Shown here: piece by piece, positions 18,692-30,347 of the stretch
Numbering within the stretch: the first letter of the stretch is position 1
Layout of the letters: each line of letters opens with the position of its first letter
Assembly (NCBI GenBank): GCA_947467145.1
Contig: CANIGJ010000018.1
Span: forward strand, 22,087-86,086
Origin: Rhodospirillaceae bacterium
Lineage (GTDB): Bacteria; Pseudomonadota; Alphaproteobacteria; Rhodospirillales; UBA2165
Direction of reading: 5' to 3'
Length of the DNA stretch: 64,000 nt
Made by a program: the position numbers and the translations under genes
Notes under the pieces: model-generated
Databases searched by the model: none
Seen by the model: only the letters and a program-made list of their open reading frames with translations
Told to the model about the DNA's origin: nothing

Positions 18692-19252
18692 TTATCCGGC
18701 CGTACCGGTCCTCACGATGGAGCGCATCCAAGCAGGCTCCTTTTCGGCGATCCGCCGAGAAATGGGGCATTGATCCGTATGTGCGCCCGCGAGATAGCCA
18801 ATGCTCATCAGGAATTCTCCCACAACTTCCTTACCCATGAACGAGAAGGTCGCCCGGAAGAGTTTACACCATTCCATACGTGACAGGGGATGGTGCGCCT
18901 CAATCCAACGACCGAACCCGCCATAGGTTCCACGCAAGTCCTGGACCACTTTGGCATTCTGGATGATGGCTTCGATTTTGCGCCGGTTACGGATGATAGA
19001 AGGATCGTTCATCAGGCGCTCGATATCCTCCGGATCGAAGGCCGCGATCCGATCGACATGATAGTTCTCGAAGGCCAGCCGGAAGGCATCGCGCTTCTTC
19101 AGGATGATCAGCCAAGAGAGCCCGGCTTGGAAGATTTCGAGCGTCAAACGCTCGAACAATTGGGACTCGTCGTGAATGGGAAAACCGTATTCAAAATCGT
19201 GATACGGCCCATGAACCGGATGACCCGGCGCGCTGTCGCAATAAGACGTCAT
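18692..19252 (-). CDS. tag: DNA-3-methyladenine glycosylase I
   Basis: Tag excises 3-methyladenine from alkylated DNA. The 186-residue protein aligns with the family through YHDFEYGFP, LTLEIFQAGLSWLIILKKR (Glu39 corresponds to the base-recognising Glu), RNRRKIEAIIQNA and TFSFMG. The zinc-site residues look intact: Cys5, His18 and an HxxxC pair in AHTDQC. The start has AGGAG close upstream. It lies 11 bases from the Ala-rich protein gene, within the insertion between the DUF1467 gene and proS. Confidence 0.93.
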   Translation of the reverse strand: MTSYCDSAPGHPVHGPYHDFEYGFPIHDESQLFERLTLEIFQAGLSWLIILKKRDAFRLAFENYHVDRIAAFDPEDIERLMNDPSIIRNRRKIEAIIQNAKVVQDLRGTYGGFGRWIEAHHPLSRMEWCKLFRATFSFMGKEVVGEFLMSIGYLAGAHTDQCPISRRIAEKEPAWMRSIVRTGTAG

Positions 19253-19288
19253 TGGCGTCTCCTACACCCCCGGAGGTTTTCCTCTCGG

Positions 19289-19308
19289 TGATTGGAGTTA
19301 GCCAATCA
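19289..19308. promoter_or_regulatory. Inverted repeat upstream of tag
   Basis: TGATTGG and CCAATCA are perfect 7-bp half-sites separated by 6 bases, 36 bases upstream of the tag ATG. It could be an operator for tag or a short hairpin at the end of the DUF1467 transcript. No known motif was recognised. Confidence 0.3.
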
Positions 19309-19366
19309 GAACGGTTTTGGACAATGCAAAAAATGCGCCCCCCGGCTGCGGAATCGCATAGCTCGA

Positions 19367-19597
19367 CTACTGAAGTTTGATCAGGTCGTAACGGTCGATG
19401 ATGAAGACCACCAACCACACCGCCAAGGCCACGAAGGTATTGATGATCAGCTTCAGGCCGATCCGCGATTGTTTGGGCGCCCCGGGATCGTTGCCCTGGG
19501 TCACCGCATCCTCGGTCCGCACACCGAAGGGCAGGACGCAGAACAAGGTCGTCCACCAGATCACGAAATAGACCGCAAGGTGCGTTATCCAGCCCAT
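19367..19597 (-). CDS. DUF1467 family small membrane protein
   Basis: The 76-residue protein has two hydrophobic helices (about residues 5-24 and 48-67) linked by a polar loop with Pro, Gly and Asp (GNDPGAPKQSRIG). The pattern WxTLFCVLPFGVRT followed by IDRYDL matches the alphaproteobacterial DUF1467 family. Function is unknown. It follows rnj by 19 bases, and in this class the gene commonly lies between rnj and proS, which supports the call. Confidence 0.85.
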   Translation of the reverse strand: MGWITHLAVYFVIWWTTLFCVLPFGVRTEDAVTQGNDPGAPKQSRIGLKLIINTFVALAVWLVVFIIDRYDLIKLQ

Positions 19598-19616
19598 AGC
19601 GTTTCCTTATATACGA

Positions 19617-21293
19617 TCACACGCGGACCACATGAATACTGGCGATCGGCTGCTTGCCATGCGAGTCCCGCAAGGATCGCCGTACGGCGCGGCGCGCCGT
19701 CTCGGCCACTTTTTCGTTATCGCGCAGATCGGCGTGCGACATATCATCCAGGGCATCCTCGATATCGTCGCCGATCTTTTCGGTCACAAATGCCGCCTCG
19801 TCGTCGTCGATCAGGCCATGAAACGTGATCAAGGGATCATCGACCATCTTGCCGTTCTTATCGAGAACCAGGGTCACCACGGCCGAGCCGCCCTGGAGAA
19901 TCTTAGCGCGCTCCTTGAGGACCTGACCGCGCAGCGGCACCAGCCGGTGCCCATCGACCGCGAGCCGACCGACCGGGACCTCATCGACCAATTGCGGCGT
20001 CCCGGGCGCCAAACGCGCCATGGCTCCATTATGCATCAGGAGGCCTTCGGGCACTTGGCAGTCACGCGCGATTTCCAGATGTTTCGCCAGATGGCGCGGC
20101 TCGCCATGCACCGGGATCGAAATGCGCGGACGGATCAGTTGATACATGCGCACCAGTTCGTCCTGCGCCGGATGTCCGGACACATGGATCTCGTCATCGT
20201 CGGTCGTGATCACCCGCACGCCGCGCTGCACCAGACGGTTATGGATACGCCCGATGGCGAGTTCGTTGCCCGGGATGATGCGCGACGAAAAGATGACGGT
20301 ATCGCCTTTATCAAGCTCCACCATTTTATGTTCGTTCGCCGCAATGCGGGCCAAGGCAGCGCGCGGCTCGCCCTGACTACCGGTGACGATATAAAGCACC
20401 TCGTCATCTGGAATGTGATGGGCGCGTTCGGGTTCGATGAAGCGCGGTAGATCGGATAGATACCCCGTCTCGCGCGCCGCGGAATCGATCCGCCACAACG
20501 AACTACCGACCATGCTGACCGCGCGGCCATTGGCGGTGGCGGCGAGATAGATCGTTTTGAGGCGCGCGACATTAGACGCGAAACACGTCACCGCGACGCG
20601 CCCGGTGCAGCCGGCGATCAGGTCGGTCAGGTTCTGCAGCAAGCCCGCTTCCGATCCGGACGTGCCCGGCACGAAGACGTTGGTCGAGTCGCCGACCAAT
20701 GCCAGCACACCTTCGTCGCCGACCGCGCGCAGAGCGTCCATATCTGTTGTCGGCCCGACGACGGGATCGGGATCGAATTTCCAATCGCCGGTATGAAAAA
20801 TGACGCCGTGCGGCGTGCGCAGCACGACAGCATTGGGCTCGGGCATGGAATGCGTGAGCGTCAGGAATTCCAATGCGAACGGCCCAATATCGAACTTGGC
20901 GTTCATCGGCAGTTCGATGATCTCAACCTTGGCAGAATCCGGATCGTAGGCGAGCTTGCGGCGCAACAAAGCGGCCGTGAACGGCGAGGCATAGACCGGA
21001 CATTTCAGCTTGTTCCATAGATACGGAACCGCGCCCAGGTGATCTTCGTGACCATGCGTCAGAACGATACCAAGCAGACGATCGCGACGTTGTTCGAGGA
21101 ACGTCACATCCGGCACGATGACATCGATCGACGGCGTGGTGTCGTCGCCGAAGGTGATACCGAGATCGATGACCAGCCAATCGGCGTCGTCGGGCGTGCC
21201 GAAGCCGTAACAATTGACGTTCATGCCGATTTCTTCGGTTCCGCCCAAAGGCAGGAACAGCAGCTGCGGGTCTGCCTTGGGTGTCAGGGCCAT
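19617..21293 (-). CDS. rnj: Ribonuclease J
   Basis: RNase J is a zinc-dependent 5'-3' exo- and endoribonuclease for rRNA maturation and mRNA decay. From ATG 21293 (558 residues) it shows the metallo-beta-lactamase core LTHGHEDHLGA (His80, His82, Asp84, His85), HSMPEPNAV, FHTGDWKFDP and the beta-CASP signature with SGSEAG, VTGSQGEPRA, SSRIIPGNE and VHGEPRHL. The C-terminal domain is present. Its ATG shares one base with the coaX stop (TGATG). Confidence 0.95.
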   Translation of the reverse strand: MALTPKADPQLLFLPLGGTEEIGMNVNCYGFGTPDDADWLVIDLGITFGDDTTPSIDVIVPDVTFLEQRRDRLLGIVLTHGHEDHLGAVPYLWNKLKCPVYASPFTAALLRRKLAYDPDSAKVEIIELPMNAKFDIGPFALEFLTLTHSMPEPNAVVLRTPHGVIFHTGDWKFDPDPVVGPTTDMDALRAVGDEGVLALVGDSTNVFVPGTSGSEAGLLQNLTDLIAGCTGRVAVTCFASNVARLKTIYLAATANGRAVSMVGSSLWRIDSAARETGYLSDLPRFIEPERAHHIPDDEVLYIVTGSQGEPRAALARIAANEHKMVELDKGDTVIFSSRIIPGNELAIGRIHNRLVQRGVRVITTDDDEIHVSGHPAQDELVRMYQLIRPRISIPVHGEPRHLAKHLEIARDCQVPEGLLMHNGAMARLAPGTPQLVDEVPVGRLAVDGHRLVPLRGQVLKERAKILQGGSAVVTLVLDKNGKMVDDPLITFHGLIDDDEAAFVTEKIGDDIEDALDDMSHADLRDNEKVAETARRAVRRSLRDSHGKQPIASIHVVRV

Positions 21294-22072
21294 CAGCTCT
21301 GCGGCCGATTGCGGCGATGAATGGCGTAAAGTCCGCGCAAGGTCAGATCCAGATCGCAATGATCGATCACGTCAGTCGTTTCCTCAAACAGGGGAGCCAA
21401 TCCGCCGGTGGCGATCACGGTGAAGTCCCGGCCAGATTCCTTGGAGATGCGTGCCGCGATGCCTTCGATCATGCCAACGTGCCCCCAGAAGATACCGGAC
21501 TTCATGGCGCCGACCGTGCTAGTGCCGATGACCTTGTCAGGTTTTTCGACCGCGACACGCGGCAATTGGGCGGCGCCCATATGCAGGGCTTCGAGCGACA
21601 GGTTAAGACCGGGATAGATAACGCCGCCGCGATAATTGCCGTCGCCATCCACGACATCGAAGGTCGTCGCGGTGCCGAAATCCAAAACCAGAACCGCGCC
21701 CGTATAGGACAGGTGGGCCGCAACCGCATTGCAGATGCGATCCGCGCCGACCTCGCGCGGATTGTCCATCATCACCTTGATCCCGAGATCGAGCGCCGGG
21801 TCACCGATCACGAGCGGATCGCAATCGAAATATTTGCGACAGAGACTTTTCAGGTTGAAGAGGTTGGCCGGTACCACGGTTGCGATGATGGCGCTGTCGA
21901 TCTTCGTGCGATCAATACCGTCGATTTCCATCAACTGGCGCAGCCACATGCCGAACTCATCCGCCGTGCGGTTGACGTTGGTCGCCGCGCGCCACTGACA
22001 AGCGATCGTCCCATCGTCGTTGAAAACGGCAAATACAATGTTGGTATTGCCGGAATCGATAGTCAGCATCAT
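21293..22072 (-). CDS. coaX: Type III pantothenate kinase
   Basis: CoaX phosphorylates pantothenate in the first step of coenzyme A synthesis and is feedback-insensitive, unlike CoaA. The start is ATG 22072, or the next ATG at 22069, giving 258-259 residues. It has the N-terminal phosphate loop TIDSGNTNI, the GADRICNAVAA segment, LVLDFGTATTFDVV, GGVIYPGL and GTSTVGAMKSGIFWGHVGM. The open frame extends further upstream but with non-family sequence. birA lies immediately upstream (4 bases) and rnj follows with a one-base overlap. Confidence 0.95.
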   Translation of the reverse strand: MMLTIDSGNTNIVFAVFNDDGTIACQWRAATNVNRTADEFGMWLRQLMEIDGIDRTKIDSAIIATVVPANLFNLKSLCRKYFDCDPLVIGDPALDLGIKVMMDNPREVGADRICNAVAAHLSYTGAVLVLDFGTATTFDVVDGDGNYRGGVIYPGLNLSLEALHMGAAQLPRVAVEKPDKVIGTSTVGAMKSGIFWGHVGMIEGIAARISKESGRDFTVIATGGLAPLFEETTDVIDHCDLDLTLRGLYAIHRRNRPQS

Positions 22073-22076
22073 GGCG

Positions 22077-22862
22077 CTACACCCTGCCCGACGCGGCTGT
22101 TGCCGCAGGCTCGGCGAAATATACATCACCCGCCGCAACACGATGCAACGCCCCATCCTCGCCCATCAGGATCAAGGTGCCGTCGGCATCGAGATCCTCG
22201 AACATGCCGGTCAGGGTTGCGGTCGGCAGCCGCACATTCATCTTGGTGCCTTTGGGATGCGCCCGGGCTAGCCAAGCGTCGCGCACAGGGGCGAAGCCTT
22301 CCGCCTTCCAATGGCGATACCAGAGATCGAATTGACCGCAAAACCCCGCCAGCACGTCGTCGACGGCCAATTGAAAGCCCGAAGCGGCAACGATGGAAAT
22401 CGCCGGGAACGGAACATTCTCGGGAAAGTGAGCGATATTGATCCCGCAGCCGATGACCAACCAACCATCGTTCTTGGCGCTATTACCGCCCGCTTCCAAC
22501 AAAATGCCCGCAACCTTACGTTCGTCCATCAGCACGTCGTTCGGCCATTTGAGCATGGCGCGCGTTGATGGCGCCGCCGGTTCGATCGCTTCAATGGCTG
22601 CCAGAGCAGCGGCAAAACCAAGTTGCGCGATCTGCGATACGGGTTTGGCCGGCCGGAGAAGGATGGAGCAGTAAAGATTGCCGAGCGGCGACATCCAGTT
22701 GCGATCCTGGCGACCCCTGCCCTGGGTTTGACGGCGCGCCCACACAACTGTGCCTTCGGGCGCGCCTTCGGCGGCCAGGCGTTTCGCTTCGTCGTTGGTG
22801 CTGCCGACGGTCTCGAAGGCTGCCAGCCGGTATCCCGGCGGCAGGCTTACGCTTGTCGTCAT
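22077..22862 (-). CDS. birA: Biotin-[acetyl-CoA-carboxylase] ligase
   Basis: The protein attaches biotin to the AccB carrier protein. In 261 residues it has TNDEAKRLA, the biotin-AMP loop GRGRQDRNWMSP, KWPNDVLMDERKVAGILLEA and GCGINI, and a small C-terminal domain. The DNA-binding N-terminal domain of E. coli BirA is absent, so it should not act as a repressor. Its ATG overlaps the nuoN stop as ATGA, linking it to the complex I transcript, which is the common alphaproteobacterial arrangement. Confidence 0.94.
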   Translation of the reverse strand: MTTSVSLPPGYRLAAFETVGSTNDEAKRLAAEGAPEGTVVWARRQTQGRGRQDRNWMSPLGNLYCSILLRPAKPVSQIAQLGFAAALAAIEAIEPAAPSTRAMLKWPNDVLMDERKVAGILLEAGGNSAKNDGWLVIGCGINIAHFPENVPFPAISIVAASGFQLAVDDVLAGFCGQFDLWYRHWKAEGFAPVRDAWLARAHPKGTKMNVRLPTATLTGMFEDLDADGTLILMGEDGALHRVAAGDVYFAEPAATAASGRV

Positions 22863-24334
22863 CCGCCCAGCAACGAGGCTGTGGCGCGCGTCGCCCCGGC
22901 GATCAACGGCACGGGGAAGAGAATGAAGAAGGTCACGAAGATGAACGAGATGACGAGGATGCTCTTCATCTCCATCCCAATCGGGCTGTCGAAGGCTTCG
23001 TCAGCCGCGTCGAAATACATCACCTTCACGATGCGGATGTAATAGAAGGCCGCCACCACGCTGGCCAGCACGCCGATGATGGCGAGCGGGAACAAACCCG
23101 CCTGCACGGCCGATTGGAAGATATACAACTTGCCCAGGAAGCCGGCGAACGGCGGGATACCCGCCATCGAGAACATGAACACGCCGAGGCAGAGCGCCAT
23201 CAAAGGATTGGTTTTCGACAGACCGGCTAGGCCGTCGATATCTTCGATCATGCGGCCGCCACGGCGCATCGTCAGGATGACGGCGAAGGTGCCGACATTC
23301 ATGAACACGTAGATCGCGAGGAAGATGAGCATATTGCGGATGCCGTCGGCGCGGATGACCGGATCGGCGGCTTCGGCCGCAACCGCGAGGCCGATCAGCG
23401 CATAACCCATATTACCGATGGAGGAATAGGCCATCAGGCGCTTGATGTTGCGCTGATTGATGGCGGCGACCGCGCCCAGGATCATCGAGGCGATCGAGAT
23501 AAAGATGACGATCTGCTGCCACTGGCCGCCGAGATCGCCGAACGGGCCGACCATGACGCGGATCAACAGGCCCATGGCCGCGATCTTGGGTGCGACGGCA
23601 AAGAGAGCCGTCACCGGCGTCGGCGCGCCCTCATAAACGTCGGGCGTCCACATATGGAACGGCACGGCTGAGACCTTGAAGGCCAGTCCCGCCAGGATGA
23701 ACACGATACCGACGATAACGCCGGTCGGTGCGCCGCCATGCGCGAACAGATCGGCGAGCGGTACGAAGCCGGTCGTGCCGGCGAAGCCGTACACCAGCGA
23801 CATGCCGTACAGCAGCATGCCGGAAGCCAAGGCGCCGAGGACGAAATATTTGAGGCCCGCTTCGGCGGAACGCGTACCGTCGCGTTGGAACGACGCAATG
23901 ACGTACAGCGCCAGGCTCTGCAATTCGAGGCCGAGATACAGCGCGATGAAGTCGTTGGCCGACACCATCATGATCATGCCGAGCGTGGCGAGCATGACCA
24001 GGATCGGGAATTCAAAACGGTCGATCTCGTGGCGGATCAGGTATTCCTTCGCCATAAAGACGACGGCGGCGGCCGAAACCAGGATCATCACCTTCATGAA
24101 GGCGGCAAAGCCGTCGAAGATGAAGGTTTCGCCGAAGGTCATGCGGCTGGCCTTGTTCATCGACAGCACGATACCGGCCGTGACGAGCAGCGCTAGTACG
24201 CCGCCGTAGCTGGTGACGCGCGCGGCCGAACGCTCGTTCATGAACGCACCGGTAACGAGCAGCGCCATCGCGGCGAGAGCCAGGAAAATCTCCGGCGCGG
24301 CCAGGGCGAAATTGGGAACAACGGCGATCGGCAT
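22859..24334 (-). CDS. nuoN: NADH-quinone oxidoreductase subunit N
   Basis: NuoN is one of three antiporter-like membrane subunits of complex I thought to carry protons. The 491 residues hold about 14 TM helices, including the conserved region with LYLGLELQSLALYVIASF (key Glu) and the Lys-bearing LAFKVSAVPFHMWTPDVYEGAPTPV. It is the last nuo gene, 9 bases after nuoM, followed by birA with an ATGA overlap. Confidence 0.96.
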   Translation of the reverse strand: MPIAVVPNFALAAPEIFLALAAMALLVTGAFMNERSAARVTSYGGVLALLVTAGIVLSMNKASRMTFGETFIFDGFAAFMKVMILVSAAAVVFMAKEYLIRHEIDRFEFPILVMLATLGMIMMVSANDFIALYLGLELQSLALYVIASFQRDGTRSAEAGLKYFVLGALASGMLLYGMSLVYGFAGTTGFVPLADLFAHGGAPTGVIVGIVFILAGLAFKVSAVPFHMWTPDVYEGAPTPVTALFAVAPKIAAMGLLIRVMVGPFGDLGGQWQQIVIFISIASMILGAVAAINQRNIKRLMAYSSIGNMGYALIGLAVAAEAADPVIRADGIRNMLIFLAIYVFMNVGTFAVILTMRRGGRMIEDIDGLAGLSKTNPLMALCLGVFMFSMAGIPPFAGFLGKLYIFQSAVQAGLFPLAIIGVLASVVAAFYYIRIVKVMYFDAADEAFDSPIGMEMKSILVISFIFVTFFILFPVPLIAGATRATASLLGG

Positions 24335-24343
24335 ATGACGCTC

Positions 24344-25864
<1,521 letters not shown>

Positions 25865-25868
25865 GGCT

Positions 25869-27911
25869 CTATTTCCCCGCCACCAGGAACCAAGTGATCA
25901 GCCCCGCCACGCCCAGCAGCATGGCAAAGGCATAGTGATAAAGATAACCGCTCTGCAGCACGCCGGCTTTTTTCGATGCTTCGCGGATAACGTACGACAC
26001 GCCGTCCGGGCCGAGCCCGTCGATGACCGCGCCGTCGCCCTTTTTCCACAGCGCATGGCCGATCCTGAACGCGGGCTTCACGAAGATCGCGTCATATAGC
26101 TCGTCGAAGTACCACTTGTTGAGCAGGAAACGGTATACCGCCGGGAACGCGCCAGCGATCTTGCCCGGCAGATCCGGACGGAACATGTAAAGGAAGTAAG
26201 CGAGCGCAATACCGGCGGCGCCAACGACGAGTGGCGACAGCTTCACCCACAACGGCACATGATGGGCATGTTCGAGCGCCTGATGCGTCGGCAGCATGAA
26301 CAGCGCCTTGCCCCAGAATTCCTCGTAATGCTCGCCGACGAAATAATCGACCGTGGAGAAACCGACAAAGATCGCGCCGAGCGCCAGCACGCAGAGCGGG
26401 ATCAGCATCACCTTGGGCGATTCATGCACATGCGCCAGCGTATGTTCGTCGGCACGGGACGTGCCATGGAACGTCATGATGATCAGGCGCCAGGAATAGA
26501 ACGCCGTCAAAAAGGCCGCCGTCAGGCCCATCCAATAGGCGTACTGTCCGACACCCGTATGCGCCGCATAGGCAACTTCGAGGATCATGTCCTTGGAATA
26601 GTAACCTGCGAACGGCCAGACGCCGGCCAGGGCGAGCGAGCCGATCCAGAACATGAGATAGGTAACTGGGATCAATTTGTAGAGGCCGCCCATCTTGCGC
26701 ATGTCCTGCTCGTCCGACATGGCGTGGATCACCGAACCCGCGCTGAGGAACAGCAGCGCCTTGAAGAAAGCGTGCGTGATGAGATGGAACACGCCGGCCG
26801 AATAGGCCGATACGCCAAGCGCGAAGAACATATAGCCGAGCTGCGAACAGGTCGAATAGGCGATGACGCGCTTGATGTCGTTCTGCACGCAGCCGATAGT
26901 CGCAGCGAAAATCGCGGTCGAGGCGCCGACGATGGTGACGACCGTCAGCGCGGTATCGGAGAATTCGAACAGCGGCGAGCAGCGCGCCACCATGAAGACG
27001 CCAGCGGTCACCATCGTTGCGGCATGGATCAGCGCGGAGACCGGCGTCGGGCCTTCCATCGCGTCCGGCAGCCAGGTGTGCAGGCCGAGCTGAGCCGATT
27101 TACCCATCGCGCCGACGAACAGCAGCAGGCAGATCACCGTCAGCGCGTGATAGTCCTTGCCGAACACATGCAGCATCGCATCGGCCTTTTGCGGGGCGAG
27201 CGCGAAGATCGTGTCGAAATTGATCGAGTCGAACAGCATGTAGGTGGCGAAGATGCCGAGCGCGAAGCCGAAATCGCCGACGCGGTTGACGATGAAGGCT
27301 TTCATCGCGGCCGCATTGGCCGACGGGCGATCGAACCAGAAACCGATCAGCAGGTAGGATGCGACGCCCACCCCTTCCCAGCCGAAGAACAGCTGCAGCA
27401 GATTGTTCGCCGTCACCAGCATGAGCATCATGAAGGTGAACAGCGACAGGTAGCACATGAAGCGCGGCACGGAGCTGTCGTGGCTCATATAGCCGACGCT
27501 GTAGACGTGGATCATCGACGAGACGACCGTGACCATGAGCACCATGGCCAGCGACAGCGTGTCGCCGCGCAGCGCCCAAGAGAGCTCCAGCGTGCCGGAA
27601 TCGATCCAGGTGAAGATCTCGACCGCGCCGGTATTGCCGTTCACCACCACATTCGTGAAAGCGAAGATGGCCGCGATGGCCGCGAGCAGCATGCAGCCGC
27701 AGGTAACCAATTGCGCCGCGCGATCGAGCGACGGATCGCCATGCGCGGCATGATCGTCGTGACCGCCATGGCCAGCGTGCGCGCCATGGGCATGATCGTG
27801 ACCATGGCCATGACCACCGCCCTGCGGCGCATGCTTGGCGATGCGCAGGAAGATGATCGCCCCTGAAATCAGGAAGCCGATGAAGGGAAGGAAAACGGCG
27901 GCGGCGTACAT
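25869..27911 (-). CDS. nuoL: NADH-quinone oxidoreductase subunit L, with a His-rich loop
   Basis: This is the distal antiporter-like subunit with the long lateral helix. The 680 residues include [51 protein letters not shown], and a C-terminal amphipathic helix region. Unusual is a segment right after the first TM helix: residues 27-57 contain 11 His interspersed with Gly, Ala and Asp. E. coli NuoL has no such stretch. It begins one base after nuoK ends. Confidence 0.96.
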   Translation of the reverse strand: MYAAAVFLPFIGFLISGAIIFLRIAKHAPQGGGHGHGHDHAHGAHAGHGGHDDHAAHGDPSLDRAAQLVTCGCMLLAAIAAIFAFTNVVVNGNTGAVEIFTWIDSGTLELSWALRGDTLSLAMVLMVTVVSSMIHVYSVGYMSHDSSVPRFMCYLSLFTFMMLMLVTANNLLQLFFGWEGVGVASYLLIGFWFDRPSANAAAMKAFIVNRVGDFGFALGIFATYMLFDSINFDTIFALAPQKADAMLHVFGKDYHALTVICLLLFVGAMGKSAQLGLHTWLPDAMEGPTPVSALIHAATMVTAGVFMVARCSPLFEFSDTALTVVTIVGASTAIFAATIGCVQNDIKRVIAYSTCSQLGYMFFALGVSAYSAGVFHLITHAFFKALLFLSAGSVIHAMSDEQDMRKMGGLYKLIPVTYLMFWIGSLALAGVWPFAGYYSKDMILEVAYAAHTGVGQYAYWMGLTAAFLTAFYSWRLIIMTFHGTSRADEHTLAHVHESPKVMLIPLCVLALGAIFVGFSTVDYFVGEHYEEFWGKALFMLPTHQALEHAHHVPLWVKLSPLVVGAAGIALAYFLYMFRPDLPGKIAGAFPAVYRFLLNKWYFDELYDAIFVKPAFRIGHALWKKGDGAVIDGLGPDGVSYVIREASKKAGVLQSGYLYHYAFAMLLGVAGLITWFLVAGK

Positions 27912-27912
27912 C

Positions 27913-28224
27913 TCAGCCCTTCATCACGTTGATGTCGTCGACATAGATCGATCCGCGGTTGCGGAAATAGACGACGAGGATGGCCAGGCCGATGGCGGCT
28001 TCGGCCGCGGCGACGGTCAGGATGAACAGCGAGAACACCTGCCCGACCAGATCGCCGAGATTGGCCGAGAAGGCCACGAGGTTGATATTCACCGACAGCA
28101 GCAGCAATTCGATCGACATCAGAATGATGATGACGTTCTTCCGGTTGATGAAGATGCCGAACACGCCGAGCGTGAACAGGATCGCCGCCAAGGTCAGGTA
28201 ATGGGCGAGACCGATTTCCAGCAT
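27913..28224 (-). CDS. nuoK: NADH-quinone oxidoreductase subunit K
   Basis: NuoK is a small membrane subunit with three TM helices (103 residues from ATG 28224). It carries the conserved Glu in [14 protein letters not shown] and in [11 protein letters not shown], which belong to the proton path. The reading frame is open further upstream but overlaps nuoJ, and the chosen start gives the normal NuoK length. It starts 4 bases after nuoJ. Confidence 0.95.
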   Translation of the reverse strand: MLEIGLAHYLTLAAILFTLGVFGIFINRKNVIIILMSIELLLLSVNINLVAFSANLGDLVGQVFSLFILTVAAAEAAIGLAILVVYFRNRGSIYVDDINVMKG

Positions 28225-28228
28225 GGCG

Positions 28229-28843
28229 CTAAATCCCCCTGCCCGTCGGCACTTTGACGATTTCGACCGAGTCCGACGGCCGGCGCGCGATCTGATCGGC
28301 GATCTTCTGGCGATGCACACCACCACGGCTGCGATGCGTCAGCACGATCGCGCCGATCATGGCGACCAGCAGGATCATGCCCGCCGCCTGGAAGAAATAA
28401 ATATAGTGCGTATAGATGATCTGGCCGATCGCATGCGTATTGGTCACCGTGTCCGGCGTCGGCATCGGCGCCGCCAAGCGGCCCTCGACGTCGGGGGAGA
28501 TCGCGAAACCGCCATACACGAGCACGAGTTCGACCAATAGAATGATGCCAACCAGCGCGCCGAGCGGCAGATACTGCAAGAAGCCCTGGCGCAGCTCGGT
28601 GAACGAAATATCCAGCATCATGACGACGAACAGGAACAGCACGGCTACCGCGCCGACATAGACGACGACCAGGATCATCGCCAGGAATTCGGCGCCCAGC
28701 AGCACGAACAGGCCGGCCGCATTGAAGAACGCGAGGATCAGGAACAGGACCGAATGGACCGGGTTCTTCGCCGAGATCACCATCACGGCGGCGGCCACCA
28801 GCACAGTCGCGAACAGGTAAAAGGCGAGCGAGGCGACGATCAT
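28229..28843 (-). CDS. nuoJ: NADH-quinone oxidoreductase subunit J
   Basis: NuoJ is a five-helix membrane subunit whose TM3 takes part in coupling. From ATG 28843 it has 204 residues, with [44 protein letters not shown] and a C-terminal helix. The ATG overlaps the nuoI stop (ATGA). A polar C-terminal tail of about 35 residues follows the last helix. Confidence 0.95.
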   Translation of the reverse strand: MIVASLAFYLFATVLVAAAVMVISAKNPVHSVLFLILAFFNAAGLFVLLGAEFLAMILVVVYVGAVAVLFLFVVMMLDISFTELRQGFLQYLPLGALVGIILLVELVLVYGGFAISPDVEGRLAAPMPTPDTVTNTHAIGQIIYTHYIYFFQAAGMILLVAMIGAIVLTHRSRGGVHRQKIADQIARRPSDSVEIVKVPTGRGI

Positions 28844-29328
28844 CGATAGCTCGCTTTCGCTTCGAGGCGCGACGCCAGTTCGGTTTCCCAACGGTCGCCA
28901 TTGGCCAGCAATTTGTCTTTGTCGTAGAGCAGCTCTTCGCGCGTTTCGGTCGCGAACTCGAAGTTCGGCCCTTCGACGATGGCATCCACCGGGCAGGCCT
29001 CTTCGCACAGGCCGCAATAGATGCATTTCACCATATCGATGTCGTAACGCGTTGTGCGGCGGCTGCCGTCATCGCGCGGCTCAGCCTCGATCGTGATGGC
29101 CTGGGCCGGGCAGACCGCTTCGCACAGCTTGCACGCGATGCAGCGTTCTTCGCCGTTCGGATAGCGGCGCAACGCATGCTCGCCACGGAAACGCGGGCTC
29201 AGCGGCCCCTTCTCGAACGGATAGTTGAGCGTCACCTTCGGCTTGAAGAAATACTTCAAGGTCAGAGCCATGCCCGAGACCAGCTCGTACAGGAAAACGG
29301 AACGGGCGCTGCGATCGAGTGAACTCAT
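28840..29328 (-). CDS. nuoI: NADH-quinone oxidoreductase subunit I
   Basis: NuoI carries the two [4Fe-4S] clusters N6a and N6b in the peripheral arm. In 162 residues both ferredoxin motifs are present: [12 protein letters not shown] and [12 protein letters not shown]. An amphipathic N-terminal segment ([19 protein letters not shown]) contacts the membrane arm. The start at ATG 29328 forms an ATGA overlap with the nuoH stop. Confidence 0.97.
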   Translation of the reverse strand: MSSLDRSARSVFLYELVSGMALTLKYFFKPKVTLNYPFEKGPLSPRFRGEHALRRYPNGEERCIACKLCEAVCPAQAITIEAEPRDDGSRRTTRYDIDMVKCIYCGLCEEACPVDAIVEGPNFEFATETREELLYDKDKLLANGDRWETELASRLEAKASYR

Positions 29329-30347
29329 GACAGCCTCCCCAACGGATGAATGTCGAATGCGACGACGATACCGGCAACGATAACAACCGCGGCCAACGAA
29401 ATCGGCAGGAAGACTTTCCAACCCAGACGCATCAGTTGGTCGTAGCGATAACGCGGGAACGTGGCGCGCACCCAGACGAAGATGAACAGGCAGAACGCGA
29501 TTTTGATCGCGAACCAGATCGGTCCCGGCAGCCAGTTGAACGGCGCAATGTCGAACGGCGGGAGCCAGCCACCCAGGAACAGGATCGTCGTCATGCCCGA
29601 CATCAAGATCATGTTCGCGTATTCGCCGAGAAAGAACAGCGCGAAGGTCATCGCCGAATACTCGACGTTATAACCCGACACGAGTTCGGCTTCGGCTTCC
29701 GGCAGATCGAACGGATGGCGGTTGGTTTCTGCCAGGGTCGAGACGAAGAAGATCACCGCCATCGGGAACAGCGGGATGACGAACCACAGATTGCGTTGCG
29801 CGTTCACTATATCGCTGAGGTTCAGCGAACCGGTCAGCAGCAGAACCGTGATGATGACGAAGCCCATCGAGACTTCGTAGGACACCATCTGCGCGGCCGA
29901 ACGCAAACCGCCGAGGAAGGCGTATTTGGAGTTCGACGCCCAGCCCGCCATCATGATGCCGTAGACACCGAGCGACGAGACGGCGAACAGATACAGGATG
30001 CCGACATTGATGTTGGACAGCACCAGACCGTTGCCGAGCGGGATGACCGCCCAGGCGATCAAGGCGAGCGTGAAGGTCAGCACCGGCGCGATGACGAACA
30101 CGACCTTGTTCGCGCCCGTCGGGATGATGGTTTCCTTGAAGAACAGCTTCAGGCCGTCGGCGATCGGCTGCAACAGACCGAACGGGCCGACGACGTTCGG
30201 CCCCCGGCGCAGCTGCATGGCCGCAATGACCTTGCGCTCGAAATAAGTGAGGTAAGCAACCGACAGCAGCAGCGGTACCGTGATCGCCAGAACCTTGATG
30301 GCGATCCAGATCGTCGGCCAGGCGTATCCCGTCCAGAACTCAGCCAT
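29325..30347 (-). CDS. nuoH: NADH-quinone oxidoreductase subunit H
   Basis: NuoH is the membrane subunit next to the quinone cavity. The 340-residue protein has 8 TM helices and the hallmarks [34 protein letters not shown] and [21 protein letters not shown], whose acidic loop lines the quinone site. The start ATG 30347 lies inside the end of nuoG (8-base overlap). Confidence 0.97.
   Translation of the reverse strand: MAEFWTGYAWPTIWIAIKVLAITVPLLLSVAYLTYFERKVIAAMQLRRGPNVVGPFGLLQPIADGLKLFFKETIIPTGANKVVFVIAPVLTFTLALIAWAVIPLGNGLVLSNINVGILYLFAVSSLGVYGIMMAGWASNSKYAFLGGLRSAAQMVSYEVSMGFVIITVLLLTGSLNLSDIVNAQRNLWFVIPLFPMAVIFFVSTLAETNRHPFDLPEAEAELVSGYNVEYSAMTFALFFLGEYANMILMSGMTTILFLGGWLPPFDIAPFNWLPGPIWFAIKIAFCLFIFVWVRATFPRYRYDQLMRLGWKVFLPISLAAVVIVAGIVVAFDIHPLGRLS

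Noticed and set aside
26259..27866. 535-codon plus-strand open frame opposite nuoL
   Set aside because: Its His/Arg/Glu-rich sequence mirrors NuoL codons, and NuoL is certain.
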